Positions 8,813 to 18,444 of a stretch of 64,000 bases of DNA are shown here, one piece after another. This DNA comes from Streptomyces roseoverticillatus (GTDB taxonomy: Bacteria; Actinomycetota; Actinomycetes; Streptomycetales; Streptomycetaceae). Made by a program: the position numbers and the translations under genes. The stretch spans positions 124,001 through 188,000 of the forward strand of contig NZ_JOFL01000009.1 in NCBI RefSeq assembly GCF_000719265.1, written 5' to 3'. Numbering within the stretch: position 1 is the first letter of the stretch; every line of letters starts with the position of its first letter. The notes beneath the pieces were generated by a model, which worked only from the letters and a program-made list of their open reading frames with translations, was not told the origin of the DNA and made no database searches.

Positions 8813-9742
8813 TCACTTGTCCTTACGGACCTCGTTGCGGACCTTGGCGGTCGCCTCGGCCAGCTCCTGGGCGGACATAGCCTTACCGTTGGACGTCTCG
8901 CCTCCGTAGGGGCTGTTGCTTTGCGAAGCCGACTGCCGGACGTAGCCGACAGCGCTGGAGTCGCCCCAGATGCACGTGCTGGCCTGGCTCGTGGACGAGA
9001 TGGCGCCAAGGCTGACCGTGGCCTTCTTGGTCGTGCACTTCATGACCGCGCCGTCGAAGCCGCTCGGCGAGAACTCCGTCCAGGGCGTGACCGTCTCGAT
9101 CTTGAGTCCCTGCGCGCCCGCGGTGCTCTGCTTCTGGTTCTCTTCGTTCTTCGCGATCATTGCGTCGACTGTCTTCGTCGGGTCGGAGAGTTCGCCGTAC
9201 ACGCCCGACACTACGAGCGTCTCCTTCTCGGCGTTGAGGTAATGACCTGAAACGGCGGTGCCGTTGGAGATCCCGGACTCCTTGGCGTTCTTGTTGTCGG
9301 TCAGGTCCTGAGTGTCCGTCTGCTTCGCACCCGGCGCGCTCGCACTCGCCTTCGTGTACTTCCCGTCCAGCAGCTTGTCCGGCAGGACGATCGTGTACGG
9401 CGCCACATCCCCGCCGCCGCCCATGAAGTACATCGCACCCGCAATGAGCGCACCCACGACCGCCACCGCGCCGATCGTGATGCCGATCGCCTTGCCCTTG
9501 CCGCCGCCGCTCTGGGGCGGGACCGGCGGGGGGTACTGGCCGCCCGGGTAGCCCGGCTGGGGCTGCTGGGGGACGCCCCAGGGCTGCTGGGGTGCCGGGG
9601 GCTGCTGGCCGTACGGCGTGCCCGGGGGCGGCGGGGGCGGCGGCGGGTAACCGTAACCGGGCTGGCCGGCCGGGGCGCCCTGGCCGTACGGGCCCGGCTG
9701 CTGGGGCGGTTGGCCGTAGGGGCCCGGCTGGTTGTAGCTCAT
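8813..9742 (-). CDS. Proline-rich single-span membrane protein (paralogue 1)
   Basis: A 309-residue protein. The first 80 residues are a cytoplasmic Gln/Pro/Gly-rich stretch (repeats of PGPYGQ and PPPPP). One membrane span follows (about residues 85-107, 'AIGITIGAVAVVGALIAGAMYFMGG'), then an outside domain of about 200 residues with two Cys ('AVMKCTTKKA' and 'ASTCIWGDS') that align with the Cys pair of the neighbouring paralogue. The ATG at 9742 gives MSYNQPGPYGQ and is preceded by GAAGAGAG; a longer frame adds non-conserved sequence. It is downstream of the paralogue at 9877 on the same strand. Proline-rich tails of this type are common in Streptomyces membrane proteins; the function is unknown. 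Confidence 0.75.
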   Translation of the reverse strand: MSYNQPGPYGQPPQQPGPYGQGAPAGQPGYGYPPPPPPPPGTPYGQQPPAPQQPWGVPQQPQPGYPGGQYPPPVPPQSGGGKGKAIGITIGAVAVVGALIAGAMYFMGGGGDVAPYTIVLPDKLLDGKYTKASASAPGAKQTDTQDLTDNKNAKESGISNGTAVSGHYLNAEKETLVVSGVYGELSDPTKTVDAMIAKNEENQKQSTAGAQGLKIETVTPWTEFSPSGFDGAVMKCTTKKATVSLGAISSTSQASTCIWGDSSAVGYVRQSASQSNSPYGGETSNGKAMSAQELAEATAKVRNEVRKDK

Positions 9743-9876
9743 TGCGACTCTCTTCGATCCGTGGGGGGACTCGTGTGACAGTCCTGCCATCCTTCCGGAT
9801 CTCTTACAGGGGACTTACCGCCGGGCGGCAACGGTTTCGGAACAGTTGCCGCACAGGAGCGGCAACTTCGGGCGAA

Positions 9877-10623
9877 TCACCCCCGTGCCGCCCGCCGTAG
9901 CATCCCCGCCGCCTCCGCCGCCGCCGCGATCTCCGTCCGCTCTCCCAGGGCTGCGCCCACGACGCCCAGCGTGCTGTGGTCCGCCCAGACGCAGTACGGG
10001 AGGGTCAGGGGCGTGCCGGGCTCGCCCTCCGCCGGGGTGAAGCTCACCGGCTGGCACTTCATGACGGCACCGTCCACGCTCACCCGCTCCGGGCTGCCCA
10101 TGACCTCCTCCCGCGCGCCCCGCCGCACCGGCTCCCGTCGCGCGTCCTCCGCCATCGCCTCGAACATGCCGTCCACGGCCCGCTCGGGGTCCCTCACCTC
10201 GCCCCAGATGCCGCTGAACATCAGCTTTCCGCGGGCCGAGGAGTAGCCGGCCGTGACGCTGCCCGCGTCCCGTACCCCCAGGCTCCGCAGCCGCTCCAGG
10301 TGGTCCGTCCGGAACGTCCGGCCGACCGGCGAGTCCATCCGGAAGCCGGCCACGCGCTCCGGGGCCGTCAGCCGGTACCGCGCGCCGCCGGCCGCCTTGC
10401 TGCCGCCGCCCGTGAGGAGCAGGAATCCGCCCAGAAGTGTGCACACCAGGATGAGTGAACCGATCACCACGCCGGCCACGACCCTGCCACTGCCGGCGCC
10501 CCGCCGGTCCGGGACCGGCGGTGGCCACACGGCTGCGCCGTAGCCGTTCGGGCCGCCCGGCCGGGCGTAGGACCGGGGCGTCACCGGGAGCGGCTCGTAC
10601 AGGGTGGCCTGCTGCTTGCTCAT
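9877..10623 (-). CDS. Single-span membrane protein (paralogue 2)
   Basis: A 248-residue protein with the same architecture as the gene at 8813. A short cytoplasmic Pro-rich N-terminus (to about residue 48) leads to one membrane span (about 49-72, '[23 protein letters not shown]'). The external domain contains '[22 protein letters not shown]', matching 'TLVVSGVYGELSDPTKTVDAMI' in the neighbour, and the 'DGAVMKC' and 'YCVWAD' Cys motifs match 'DGAVMKC' and 'TCIWGD'. The pair is therefore an old tandem duplication. The Pro-rich tail is much shorter here. It precedes the gene at 8813 by 134 bp and is divergent from valS. The function is unknown; the domain looks like an extracytoplasmic binding domain. 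Confidence 0.75.
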   Translation of the reverse strand: MSKQQATLYEPLPVTPRSYARPGGPNGYGAAVWPPPVPDRRGAGSGRVVAGVVIGSLILVCTLLGGFLLLTGGGSKAAGGARYRLTAPERVAGFRMDSPVGRTFRTDHLERLRSLGVRDAGSVTAGYSSARGKLMFSGIWGEVRDPERAVDGMFEAMAEDARREPVRRGAREEVMGSPERVSVDGAVMKCQPVSFTPAEGEPGTPLTLPYCVWADHSTLGVVGAALGERTEIAAAAEAAGMLRRAARG

Positions 10624-10709
10624 CGTTCTCTCGCCGCTTCTCTCGTTGCGTGGGCGTCATCCTTGCCGATCCCGCGGGAATGGGTTCGAAACCCCCGCGC
10701 GTGCCCCCG

Positions 10710-10715
10710 TAGAAT
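10710..10715 (+). promoter_or_regulatory. -10 box of valS, leaderless start
   Basis: TAGAAT ends 7 nt before the GTG at 10723. No Shine-Dalgarno exists between the box and the start. The upstream TTCGAA (10685-10690) is a weak -35 at a 19-bp spacing. Confidence 0.6.
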
Positions 10716-10722
10716 TCATCCC

Positions 10723-13356
10723 GTGACCGACAACACTCAGCGCCCCGACAGCGGGCACGCCGACCGCACCCCCGACCTGCCGACCCAGTACGCGCCGGCC
10801 GATGTAGAGGGGCCGCTGTACGAGCGCTGGGTAGAGCGGGGCTACTTCGAGGCCGACGCCAAGAGCGAGAAGGAGCCCTACACGATCGTCATCCCGCCGC
10901 CGAACGTCACCGGTTCCCTCCACCTGGGCCACGCCTTCGAGCACACGCTGATCGACTCCCTCACGCGCCGCAAGCGCATGCAGGGCTACGAGGTCCTGTG
11001 GCAGCCGGGCATGGACCACGCGGGCATCGCCACGCAGAACGTGGTCGAGCGCGAGCTGGCCAAGGAGGGCAAGTCGCGCCACGACCTCGGCCGCGAGGCG
11101 TTCGTCGAGCGCGTGTGGCAGTGGAAGGGCGAGTCCGGCGGCCAGATCTCCGGCCAGATGCGCCGTCTGGGTGATGGCGTTGCGTGGTCGCGCGAGCGCT
11201 TCACCATGGACGAGGGCCTGTCCAAGGCAGTCCAGACGATCTTCAAGAAGCTCTACGACGACGAGCTGATCTACCGCGCCGAGCGCATCATCAACTGGTG
11301 CCCCCGCTGTCTCACGGCCATCTCCGACATCGAGGTGGAGTACCAGGACGACGAGGGCGAGCTCGTCTCCATCCGCTACGGCGAGGGTGACTCCTCCATC
11401 GTCGTCGCCACGACCCGCGCCGAGACGATGCTCGGCGACACCGCCGTGGCCGTCCACCCCGAGGACGAGCGCTACCAGCACCTCATCGGCACCGAGATCG
11501 AGCTGCCGCTGACCGGCCGCCGCATCCCCGTCGTCGCCGACGAGCACGTCGACCCCGAGTTCGGCACGGGTGCCGTCAAGGTCACCCCGGCCCACGACCC
11601 GAACGACTTCGAGATCGGGCGACGCCACGACCTGCCGTCGCTCACCGTTCTCGACGAGCACGGCGTCATCACCGTCCACGGGCCCTTCCTCGGCCTGGAC
11701 CGCTTCGAGGCCCGCTCCACCATCGTCGGCGCCCTGCGCGCCGAGGGCCGCATCGTCGCCGAGAAGCGGCCGTACACCCACTCCGTGGGCCACTGCTCCC
11801 GCTGCAAGACGACGCTGGAGCCGCGCCAGTCCATGCAGTGGTGGGTCAAGACCGCCCCGCTGGCCAAGAACGCCGCCGACGCCGTCCGCGACGGCAAGGT
11901 CAAGATCCACCCCGAGGAGATGTCGAAGCGCTACTTCGACTGGGTCGACAACCTCCACGACTGGTGCATCTCGCGCCAGCTGTGGTGGGGCCACCGCATC
12001 CCGGTCTGGTACGGCCCGGACGGCGAGATGGTCTGCGTCGGCCCGGACGAGCAGCCGCCGGCCGGCGAGGGCTGGCACCAGGAGACCGACGTCCTCGACA
12101 CCTGGTTCTCCTCCGGCCTGTGGCCGTTCTCCACCCTCGGCTGGCCCGAGAAGACCGAGAGCGTCGAGAAGTTCTATCCGAACTCCGTCCTCGTCACCGG
12201 CTACGACATCCTCTTCTTCTGGGTCGTCCGGATGATGATGTTCGGCCTGTACGCGATGGACGGCACCCCGCCGTTCCACACCATCGCCCTGCACGGCATG
12301 GTCCGCGACCAGTTCGGCAAGAAGATGTCGAAGTCCTTCGGCAACGCGGTCAACCCGCTCGACTGGATGGACAAGTACGGCTCCGACGCCGTCCGCTTCA
12401 CCCTCGCGCGCGGCGCCAACCCCGGCGTCGACGTGCCGATCGGCGAGGACTGGGTCCAGGGCTCGCGCAACTTCGCGAACAAGATCTGGAACGCGACGCG
12501 CTTCGCGATGATGAACGGCGCCACGGTGGAGGGCGACCTGCCGCCCGCCGAGCAGCTGTCGGCCACCGACCGCTGGATCCTCTCGCGCCTCAACGCCGTC
12601 GTCGCCGAGGTGGACGCGCTCTACGACGACTACCAGTTCGCGAAGCTCTCCGACGCGCTGTTCCACTTCGCGTGGGACGAGGTCTTCGACTGGTACGTCG
12701 AGCTGTCCAAGACCACGTTCCAGAAGGGCGGCCCCGAGGCCGAAGCCTCGCGCCGCGTCCTGGGCGAGGTCCTCGACGTCACCCTCAAGCTCCTGCACCC
12801 GGTCGTGCCCTTCGTCACCGAGACGCTGTGGACCACGCTCACCGGCAAGGAGTCGATCGTCATCGCCGACTGGCCGAAGGACAGCGGCTTCCGCGACGCG
12901 GCCGCCGAGCAGGAGATCGCCACGCTCCAGCAGGTCGTCACCGAGGTCCGCCGCTTCCGCTCCGACCAGGGCCTGCAGCCGGGCCAGAAGGTCCCGGCCC
13001 GCCTCGACCTGACCGGCACGGCGCTGGCCGCCCACGAGGACGCGATGCGTTCGCTGCTGCGCCTGCAGCCGGCCGGCGAGGGCTTCGCCGCGACCGCCTC
13101 GCTGCCGGTCGCGGGCGCGACCGTCGCCCTCGACCTGTCCGGCACGATCGACGTCGAGGCCGAGCGCAAGCGCCTCACCAAGGCGCTCGCCGCGGCCGAG
13201 AAGGACAAGGCCCAGTCCACGGCCAAGCTCGGCAACGAGGCGTTCCTGGCCAAGGCGGCGGAGGCCGCCGTGGAGAAGATCCGTAAGCGGCTGGAGACGG
13301 CCGACGCTGATATTGAGCGGCTCAGCGCGCAGCTGGCGGGGCTGCCTCAGGGCTGA
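10723..13356 (+). CDS. valS: Valyl-tRNA synthetase
   Basis: Class Ia synthetase joining valine to tRNA-Val in the cytoplasm. It has 877 residues, the usual size. The HIGH-type motif is HLGH at about 67-70 (in [13 protein letters not shown]). The large CP1 editing domain follows, and the KMSKS motif sits at about 535-539. The C-terminal coiled-coil typical of ValRS is present (the last 60 residues contain long Ala/Glu/Lys helices). GTG at 10723 was chosen because upstream sequence reads as intergenic and a TAGAAT -10 box ends 7 nt before it; with no Shine-Dalgarno the message is probably leaderless. It is divergent from the paralogous membrane genes and ends in a hairpin at 13380. Confidence 0.96.
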   Translation: MTDNTQRPDSGHADRTPDLPTQYAPADVEGPLYERWVERGYFEADAKSEKEPYTIVIPPPNVTGSLHLGHAFEHTLIDSLTRRKRMQGYEVLWQPGMDHAGIATQNVVERELAKEGKSRHDLGREAFVERVWQWKGESGGQISGQMRRLGDGVAWSRERFTMDEGLSKAVQTIFKKLYDDELIYRAERIINWCPRCLTAISDIEVEYQDDEGELVSIRYGEGDSSIVVATTRAETMLGDTAVAVHPEDERYQHLIGTEIELPLTGRRIPVVADEHVDPEFGTGAVKVTPAHDPNDFEIGRRHDLPSLTVLDEHGVITVHGPFLGLDRFEARSTIVGALRAEGRIVAEKRPYTHSVGHCSRCKTTLEPRQSMQWWVKTAPLAKNAADAVRDGKVKIHPEEMSKRYFDWVDNLHDWCISRQLWWGHRIPVWYGPDGEMVCVGPDEQPPAGEGWHQETDVLDTWFSSGLWPFSTLGWPEKTESVEKFYPNSVLVTGYDILFFWVVRMMMFGLYAMDGTPPFHTIALHGMVRDQFGKKMSKSFGNAVNPLDWMDKYGSDAVRFTLARGANPGVDVPIGEDWVQGSRNFANKIWNATRFAMMNGATVEGDLPPAEQLSATDRWILSRLNAVVAEVDALYDDYQFAKLSDALFHFAWDEVFDWYVELSKTTFQKGGPEAEASRRVLGEVLDVTLKLLHPVVPFVTETLWTTLTGKESIVIADWPKDSGFRDAAAEQEIATLQQVVTEVRRFRSDQGLQPGQKVPARLDLTGTALAAHEDAMRSLLRLQPAGEGFAATASLPVAGATVALDLSGTIDVEAERKRLTKALAAAEKDKAQSTAKLGNEAFLAKAAEAAVEKIRKRLETADADIERLSAQLAGLPQG

Positions 13357-13379
13357 GCCCTTGCCCTTCGGGCATTGAG

Positions 13380-13415
13380 CGGCCCCCTGTGCCATGAGGC
13401 GCAGGGGGCCGTTTG
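13380..13415 (+). terminator. Terminator of valS
   Basis: CGGCCCCCTG (13380-13389) pairs with CAGGGGGCCG (13402-13411), with inner pairing across the loop, then GTTT. It directly precedes a dispersed GC-rich repeat (13420-13502). Confidence 0.8.
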
Positions 13416-13419
13416 CATG

Positions 13420-13502
13420 TCGGCTGCGGGCCGGTGGGGGCTTGTCGCGCCCACGCGGCGGAGCCGCAGATTGACACCGCCCCGCGCCCCTTATGGGGCG
13501 CT
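13420..13502 (+). repeat. Dispersed intergenic repeat, copy A
   Basis: A GC-rich element beginning with CGGCTGCGGG, continuing through CGCGCCCACGCGGCGG and ending in a CCCCGCGCCCCTTATGGGGC hairpin. Related copies are at 40421-40480 and, inverted, at 40241-40325 and 61381-61462. All lie between genes at 3' ends, so they act as or travel with terminators. Such repeats are widespread in Streptomyces chromosomes. Confidence 0.6.
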
Positions 13503-13509
13503 GCAGCGC

Positions 13510-14709
13510 CTAACGGGCTGCCCACGGCCTTGATCGGTTCGGGTCCCACATCGGTCCCCACGGCCCCTCCACGAGGGCCTCTTCCTCCTGGGCCGGGCGG
13601 CGGCGCCGTTTCCGCCGGTGCTGCGGCCAGAACAGTACGTACGTCGTCGACACCGCCACGAATCCGAGCCGGATCAGGCCCTTGGCCGACTCGTCCGGTA
13701 CGGCGAACACGCTGCCGTACAGCACGATCAGTGCGATCCAGCTCCACCACGGCACGAGGCGCCGCTGCCCGCACACGTCCCACAGCAGCGTGCCGAGCAG
13801 CACCGACGCCGTGTAGTACGTGTAGACGCTCGGGTCGAGGAGGATGCGGGCGTTCGCGCCCAGCAGGACGACCCCGGCCCAGCGGCCCCGCCACACCGCG
13901 ATCGCGCCCAGGGTGAGGCCGAGGGCGGCCTGGGCGGGGCGGGCCCAGTCGGGGGTCACGGGGGTGTTGCCGCCCAGCCAGCGCAGGGCGGAGGCCGGGC
14001 TGTTGGGGATGGTGAACTTCGCGGCGGCGAAGGAGTCCGGGGCCGCGAGGAAGAACGGCAGCCAGGCGACGGCCAGCAGCGCCGCGCACCACAGGACCGC
14101 CCGCATCCAGCGGTCGCGGGGCAGGGCGAGGATCAGCGGCACGAAGGCGAGGGCCGTCGGCTTGGAGTCCATGGCCAGGGCCAGGCAGGCGCCGACGGCA
14201 GCCGGGTTGCAGCGGGTGAGGAACCAGACCGCCAGCGCCGTGAAGAACAGCGCCAGGACGTCGTCCAGGTGCCCGAACCGGACCGACACCTCGATCCACA
14301 TCGGGATGAACGCCAGCCCCGCGATCAGCACGCGACGCCGCAGCCGGTCGTGGTTGGTGCCCGTGCCGAGGAAGTGCATGGCGGCGCTGCGCCCCGCGAG
14401 CACCATGATGACCAGGCCCAGCACGGACATGAACGCCGCCGCCAGGAACTGGCCCGTGTGCTCGGAGAACGGGTTGAACAGGCCCGCCACCAGGAAGCTG
14501 ATGGGGCCCATCTGCAGCTCGGGGTGGTGGGCGTAGAGGTTGAGCCCGCCGGTCCCGTCGCCCGCCGCGCCCTGGTAGATCAGCTCGCCGCCGGTGCGCA
14601 GGTAGTGCCAGGAGAAGCCGCCGTTGGGTTCCACGACGGCGAACCACAGCACGGTCCACGCCGTGAGCAGCAGCAAGTGCATCCGTGTGCTGATTTCCGG
14701 TACCCGCAC
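13510..14709 (-). CDS. GT-C-like integral membrane protein
   Basis: A protein of about 399 residues with roughly ten hydrophobic spans, resembling the polyprenol-linked glycosyltransferase (GT-C, DUF2029/ArnT-like) superfamily. An acidic 'RFGHLDD' motif near residue 145, placed in a loop after a span, would be on the outside and is the expected site of catalytic Asp in GT-C enzymes. The C-terminal 40 residues are cytoplasmic and basic, then acidic ('RRKRRRRPAQEEEALVEG'). The open frame starts at GTG 14760 without a ribosome site; GTG 14709 has GGGAG 10 nt upstream and is preferred. It is the last gene of the minus-strand run wecB-GT2-this gene, so a role in transferring a sugar made by that module is plausible. 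The substrate is unknown. Confidence 0.7.
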   Translation of the reverse strand: MRVPEISTRMHLLLLTAWTVLWFAVVEPNGGFSWHYLRTGGELIYQGAAGDGTGGLNLYAHHPELQMGPISFLVAGLFNPFSEHTGQFLAAAFMSVLGLVIMVLAGRSAAMHFLGTGTNHDRLRRRVLIAGLAFIPMWIEVSVRFGHLDDVLALFFTALAVWFLTRCNPAAVGACLALAMDSKPTALAFVPLILALPRDRWMRAVLWCAALLAVAWLPFFLAAPDSFAAAKFTIPNSPASALRWLGGNTPVTPDWARPAQAALGLTLGAIAVWRGRWAGVVLLGANARILLDPSVYTYYTASVLLGTLLWDVCGQRRLVPWWSWIALIVLYGSVFAVPDESAKGLIRLGFVAVSTTYVLFWPQHRRKRRRRPAQEEEALVEGPWGPMWDPNRSRPWAAR

Positions 14710-14879
14710 CCGCACAACGCTCCCGTTCCGCTGCCCGGTCCTGCTCCGGACATGTGTCACCAGGGGTCAGATGGCCGAACGGGGGCGGAGGTTGCTCCGG
14801 GGCCGGAAAATGTGACCCGGCTCATGGTTTGCGTGCCGTGGTGCGATGTGGCATGACGTGACATGACGTCAGCTCACGA

Positions 14880-16247
14880 TCAGCTCTCGATCGCGACCGG
14901 GCCCGACGTGACCACCTCGGCGTTGCGCCGCGTCTTCGCCCAGCCGTTGCGGCCGCGCAGCATCCGCACGAAGCCGCGCGCCGACGCCGGGAAGAGGTGG
15001 TACGCGTACAGCCACAGCGCGAGGCCCCACAGCAGGGCGGACAGCAGCGAGCTGCCGGAGGCGCGGTCCCGGCGGTAGACCGGGCCCCACAGCACGAACG
15101 GCAGCACGGAGACCACGGCCAGGCCCAGCACCAGCGGCCACAACGCGAGCATGCCGCCGAACGCGGCACCGAAGCCGTCCTCGGCCGCGGTCAGGCCCAG
15201 CAGGGCGAACATGACCGCGCACAGCGCGAGGGTCACCAGGTGGGCGACCGGCTGGAGGAAGGTGTAGAGCGTCTCCAGGACGCCCTTGCCGCCGTAGTGG
15301 CGCGAGGAGACGATGCGCGGCGCGTAGCGGACGCACTGCAGGTTGCCCTGCGCCCAGCGGGTGCGCTGGGTGAGGAAGCGGCGGGCGTGCGGCAGGCCCT
15401 CCTGGGAGACCCAGGTGTCGGCTATGTGGGATATCCGGTCACCGCCCAGGATCATGTGCAGGCCCAGCTCGTAGTCCTCCAGGAGCGCACCGCGCTGCCA
15501 CGGGCGGCGCTCGGCGGCGGCGATCCGGTCCAGCGCGGCGAGCCGGGTGAACTGGCCGTTGCCGCCGAGGCCCACGGAGCCGGTGCGGCCGCGCAGCAGC
15601 TGCATGCCGGCGTTGGAGACGGAGAACTCCATGTCCTGCATGCGGACGAGGAGACGGGCGAAGGCGTTGCGGAGGCGGCCGTGGTCCTCGCCGAGCGGGC
15701 GGGGGTCGCCGGCGTTGCGCATGCGCACGCTGACCTGCACGCCACCGGTCTCCGGGTCGCCGAAGCCGGCAGGGCCGCTCACGCGCTCCAGCGCGTGCGG
15801 GTCGAGCTGGCCGTCGGCGTCGATGACGCACACGACGACGCGCTCGCGGTCGGCGTCCTTGGAGAGGAACTGGTTCAGCTCGTCGTACGCGGCGTTGAGC
15901 GCGGCGCCCTTGCCCTGGCGGGCGTTGGGACGGACCCGGCTGACGAGGTGCACGCGGCGGTCCGTCTCGGCGAGCGCGGCGACGATGGCGCCGGTGCGGT
16001 CGTCGCTGTCGTCGTCGATGACCCACACGTGGGCGCGGGGGTGGTCGGCGCGCAGGCGCTCGACGGTGGTGCCGACGACTGCCTCCTCGTCCCGGCACGG
16101 GACGAAGAAGTGCCAGTCGAAGGCGTCGGCGTCGCCGTTCTCCGCCTCGGGGCGGCGGAGGTAGGCGTGGCGGGCGCCGGCCCAGTAGAGGAGGAAGCAG
16201 GCGAGGAGGAAGAAGGGGAAGGCGAGGAGGAAGGGGCTGGAGAACAC
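14880..16247 (-). CDS. Processive-type family 2 glycosyltransferase
   Basis: A 455-residue membrane enzyme. One N-terminal span (about residues 3-27) leads to a cytoplasmic GT-A domain. Motifs are the D of 'VIDDDSDD' (nucleotide-sugar binding), DADG (metal-binding DxD equivalent), 'ALLEDYELG' (ED catalytic base) and QRTRW (QxxRW), the set seen in cellulose, chitin and hyaluronan synthases and NfrB-like proteins. Several spans follow at about residues 305-420, forming a transfer channel. Start GTG 16247 is preceded by CGGAG at 8 nt; the GTG at 16283 lacks a ribosome site. It lies between a WecB-like epimerase and a GT-C-like protein on the same strand. The polymer made is unknown; a ManNAc-containing chain would fit the neighbour. 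Confidence 0.85.
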   Translation of the reverse strand: MFSSPFLLAFPFFLLACFLLYWAGARHAYLRRPEAENGDADAFDWHFFVPCRDEEAVVGTTVERLRADHPRAHVWVIDDDSDDRTGAIVAALAETDRRVHLVSRVRPNARQGKGAALNAAYDELNQFLSKDADRERVVVCVIDADGQLDPHALERVSGPAGFGDPETGGVQVSVRMRNAGDPRPLGEDHGRLRNAFARLLVRMQDMEFSVSNAGMQLLRGRTGSVGLGGNGQFTRLAALDRIAAAERRPWQRGALLEDYELGLHMILGGDRISHIADTWVSQEGLPHARRFLTQRTRWAQGNLQCVRYAPRIVSSRHYGGKGVLETLYTFLQPVAHLVTLALCAVMFALLGLTAAEDGFGAAFGGMLALWPLVLGLAVVSVLPFVLWGPVYRRDRASGSSLLSALLWGLALWLYAYHLFPASARGFVRMLRGRNGWAKTRRNAEVVTSGPVAIES

Positions 16248-16336
16248 GGGTTTTGCTCCGGGGGGCTTCGGCGGGTACGGCACCGCCGGTCACGTGCGTG
16301 GGGGTTGTTCGCCGTTGCGGCGGGGGAGAGGCGTTT

Positions 16337-16430
16337 CCCGGGCTGCGCCCGGACCCCGCGCATTTCAGCCCGTCCGGCGATTGAGGACGAGCGCGTTCAG
16401 CGCGATACGGGGTCCGGGGCGGAGCCCCGG
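16337..16430. repeat. 94-bp dispersed element with terminal inverted repeats
   Basis: The ends 16337-16358 and 16408-16430 are an imperfect 22-bp inverted repeat. The centre contains 'CCCGTCCGGCGATTGAGGAC', the core of a repeat found between many Streptomyces genes. It sits between wecB and the GT2 gene. Confidence 0.65.
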
Positions 16431-16462
16431 TTACGGGAAGGGGCGGGGTGGGGGAGAGACCC

Positions 16463-17593
16463 CTACGCGGCCGCGGCCAGTTCCTGCGGCGCGGCGATCG
16501 CCGTCAGCAGCGTCACGATGCGGTCCGACGCCAGGCCGTCGCCGAACGGGCTCGGCAGGGCCGACAGGCGGGACAGGCCCTCCGGGCCCTCGGCCAGGCG
16601 TCGCCGGGCGATCCGCCCGATCTCCGCCCCCGGCTCCACCAGGTCCGCGAAGTCCGCCATCGCCTCCGGCCGCTCCGTGGAGCGCCGCACGACGACCAGC
16701 GGCCGGCCGAGCACCGTGCACTCCTCCTGGATGCCGCCCGAGTCGGAGACGAGCAGCGCCGCGTGCCGGGCCAGGGCGAGGAACTCGCCGTAGCCGAGCG
16801 GGCGGGTGACGGTCAGGCCGGCCAGCAGGCCCTCCAGGCCGGCGGCTTCGAGGCGGGCCCGGGTCCGCGGGTGCAGCGGCACGACGACCGGCCGGCCGTC
16901 GGCCACGAGCGCGGCGAGCTCGGTGAAGACGGCGCGCAGGGCCTCGGGGGAGTCGGTGTTCTCGGGGCGGTGGACCGTGGCCAGGACGTACGAGTCGGCG
17001 GTCAGGCCGTGCAGGCGCAGCAGCTCCGCGCGCTCGGCCGCGGGCGGCAGCTGGCCGTGCACCGCCTCCACCACCGTGTTGCCGGTGACGGCGATGCGGG
17101 CGTCGTCGACGCCCTCCGCGAGGAGGTTGGCGCGGTTGTCCTCGGTGGCGGCGCACAGGACGTCCGCGATGCGGTCGATGAGGACGCGGTTGTGCTCCTC
17201 GGGCATGTTGCGGTCGTGGCTGCGCAGGCCGGCCTCGACGTGCAGCAGCGGGATGCCGCGGGCGTTCGCGGCGAGCGCGCCGGCGAGGGCCGCGTTGGTG
17301 TCGCCCTGGACGACGACGGCGAGCGGCGGCTCGGCGGCGAAGAGGTCGTCGAGCTGGGCGAGGGCGCTGGAGATCTGGACGGCGCGCGGCTGTCCGCCGA
17401 CCCCGGTCAGGAACGTCGGCTCGGGCAGCCCCAGCTCGGTCAGGAAGCGGCCGGACAGCTCCTCGTCGTAGTGCTGACCGGTGTGCACCAGGTGGGCGGC
17501 GGGGCCCAGGAGGCGTACGAGGTCGGTGAGCTTGACCAGCTCGGGGCGGGTGCCGAGGACGACGGCGACGCTACGGGCGGGCAGGGACTGCAC
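16463..17593 (-). CDS. wecB: UDP-N-acetylglucosamine 2-epimerase (non-hydrolysing)
   Basis: Interconverts UDP-GlcNAc and UDP-ManNAc in the cytoplasm. It has 376 residues. The WecB signature residues are present: Arg in 'VLGTRPELVKL' (about residue 15), Asp in 'VVQGDTNAALAGALAAN' (about 90), Glu in 'HVEAGLRS' (about 113), Glu in 'PEEHNR' (about 128), His in 'VHRPENTD' (about 205) and the nucleotide-binding 'SDSGGIQEE' (about 285). GTG at 17593 follows AGGAG at 7 nt; a longer frame to 17908 is basic non-conserved sequence. It lies downstream of a two-component system and upstream of a processive GT2, so it likely feeds a ManNAc-type sugar into a surface glycan. Confidence 0.9.
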   Translation of the reverse strand: MQSLPARSVAVVLGTRPELVKLTDLVRLLGPAAHLVHTGQHYDEELSGRFLTELGLPEPTFLTGVGGQPRAVQISSALAQLDDLFAAEPPLAVVVQGDTNAALAGALAANARGIPLLHVEAGLRSHDRNMPEEHNRVLIDRIADVLCAATEDNRANLLAEGVDDARIAVTGNTVVEAVHGQLPPAAERAELLRLHGLTADSYVLATVHRPENTDSPEALRAVFTELAALVADGRPVVVPLHPRTRARLEAAGLEGLLAGLTVTRPLGYGEFLALARHAALLVSDSGGIQEECTVLGRPLVVVRRSTERPEAMADFADLVEPGAEIGRIARRRLAEGPEGLSRLSALPSPFGDGLASDRIVTLLTAIAAPQELAAAA

Positions 17594-17715
17594 GAGGTGA
17601 CTCCTGGGGCCGACGGGCTGCTGACAGCTCACGACCTTGCGGTGCCTCGGTTGCACCCCCGGGGTGCCTTCGGTTGCCCGACGGTTGCGAAACCGGAATC
17701 GGGGCGGAAAAGGGG

Positions 17716-18444
17716 CTAGAAGGGACTTTCGTCCTCGTCCGGGGCGGGGCCTTCGTCCCCGCCGTCGGCCCGGTAGCGATAGCCCAGGCCCCGTACGGCC
17801 TCCAGCGGGTCCGCGGCCTCGTCGCCGGCGGCCTGCCGGAGCTTGCGCCGCAGCCGCAGGACGGCGAACTTCACCCGCTCGCGGCCGGTGCCCTCGGGGT
17901 CGTCCCACACCCGGTCGAGCAACTGGTCGGTGGTGATCACCCGGCCCCGGTTGCGGACGAGCACCTGCAGCAGCCGGTACTCGATGTCGCTGAGCCGGGC
18001 CTCGTGCCCCTGCCAGACCGCCGAGCGCCGCTCGGGCACGAGCCGCAGCCCGTCGTCGAAGGAGTCGCCGGCCCAGCGGGTGGGCGCGGTGCGGCGCAGC
18101 AGCGCCTCGACGCGGGCGAGCAGCTCGTCGTTGCCGAAGGGCTTGGGCAGGTAGTCGTCGGCGCCGGCGCGCAGGCCGCGGACCCGGTCGGTCTCGGCGC
18201 CGCGGGCGGTGAGCAGCAGGACGGGCAGGTCGCTGAGGTCCCGGGTGCGCTCCAGCACCTCCCAGCCGTTGAGCTGCGGCAGCCCGATGTCCAGGAGCAT
18301 GAGGGCGGGGCGCTCGGCGAACAGCAGCCGCAGCCCGTCGCGGCCGTTGCCGGCGTGGGCGACCTCGTAGCCGGCGCGGGTGAGGAGGGTGCGCAGGGCG
18401 AGGGAGAGGTCGGGGTCGTCCTCGACGACGAGCACGCGGGTCAT
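17716..18444 (-). CDS. OmpR-family response regulator
   Basis: A 242-residue transcription regulator. The receiver domain covers about residues 1-118: acidic pocket ED at 8-9, phospho-acceptor Asp at about 52 (LMLLDIGLP), Thr in 'LLLTARG' and Lys in 'LPKPF'. A winged-helix DNA-binding domain of the OmpR/PhoB type follows (about 145-235, ending 'EAVRGLGYRYRA'). Its ATG overlaps the stop codon of the upstream kinase gene by four bases (18441-18444), so the two are translationally coupled. It is followed after 122 bp by wecB. Binding sites are likely the repeated motifs upstream of the kinase gene. The protein family is clear; the signal and targets are unknown. Confidence 0.92.
   Translation of the reverse strand: MTRVLVVEDDPDLSLALRTLLTRAGYEVAHAGNGRDGLRLLFAERPALMLLDIGLPQLNGWEVLERTRDLSDLPVLLLTARGAETDRVRGLRAGADDYLPKPFGNDELLARVEALLRRTAPTRWAGDSFDDGLRLVPERRSAVWQGHEARLSDIEYRLLQVLVRNRGRVITTDQLLDRVWDDPEGTGRERVKFAVLRLRRKLRQAAGDEAADPLEAVRGLGYRYRADGGDEGPAPDEDESPF

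Noticed and set aside
10657..13395. A 912-codon open frame opposite valS
   Set aside because: High-GC antisense shadow; the product has no family resemblance and valS is certain.
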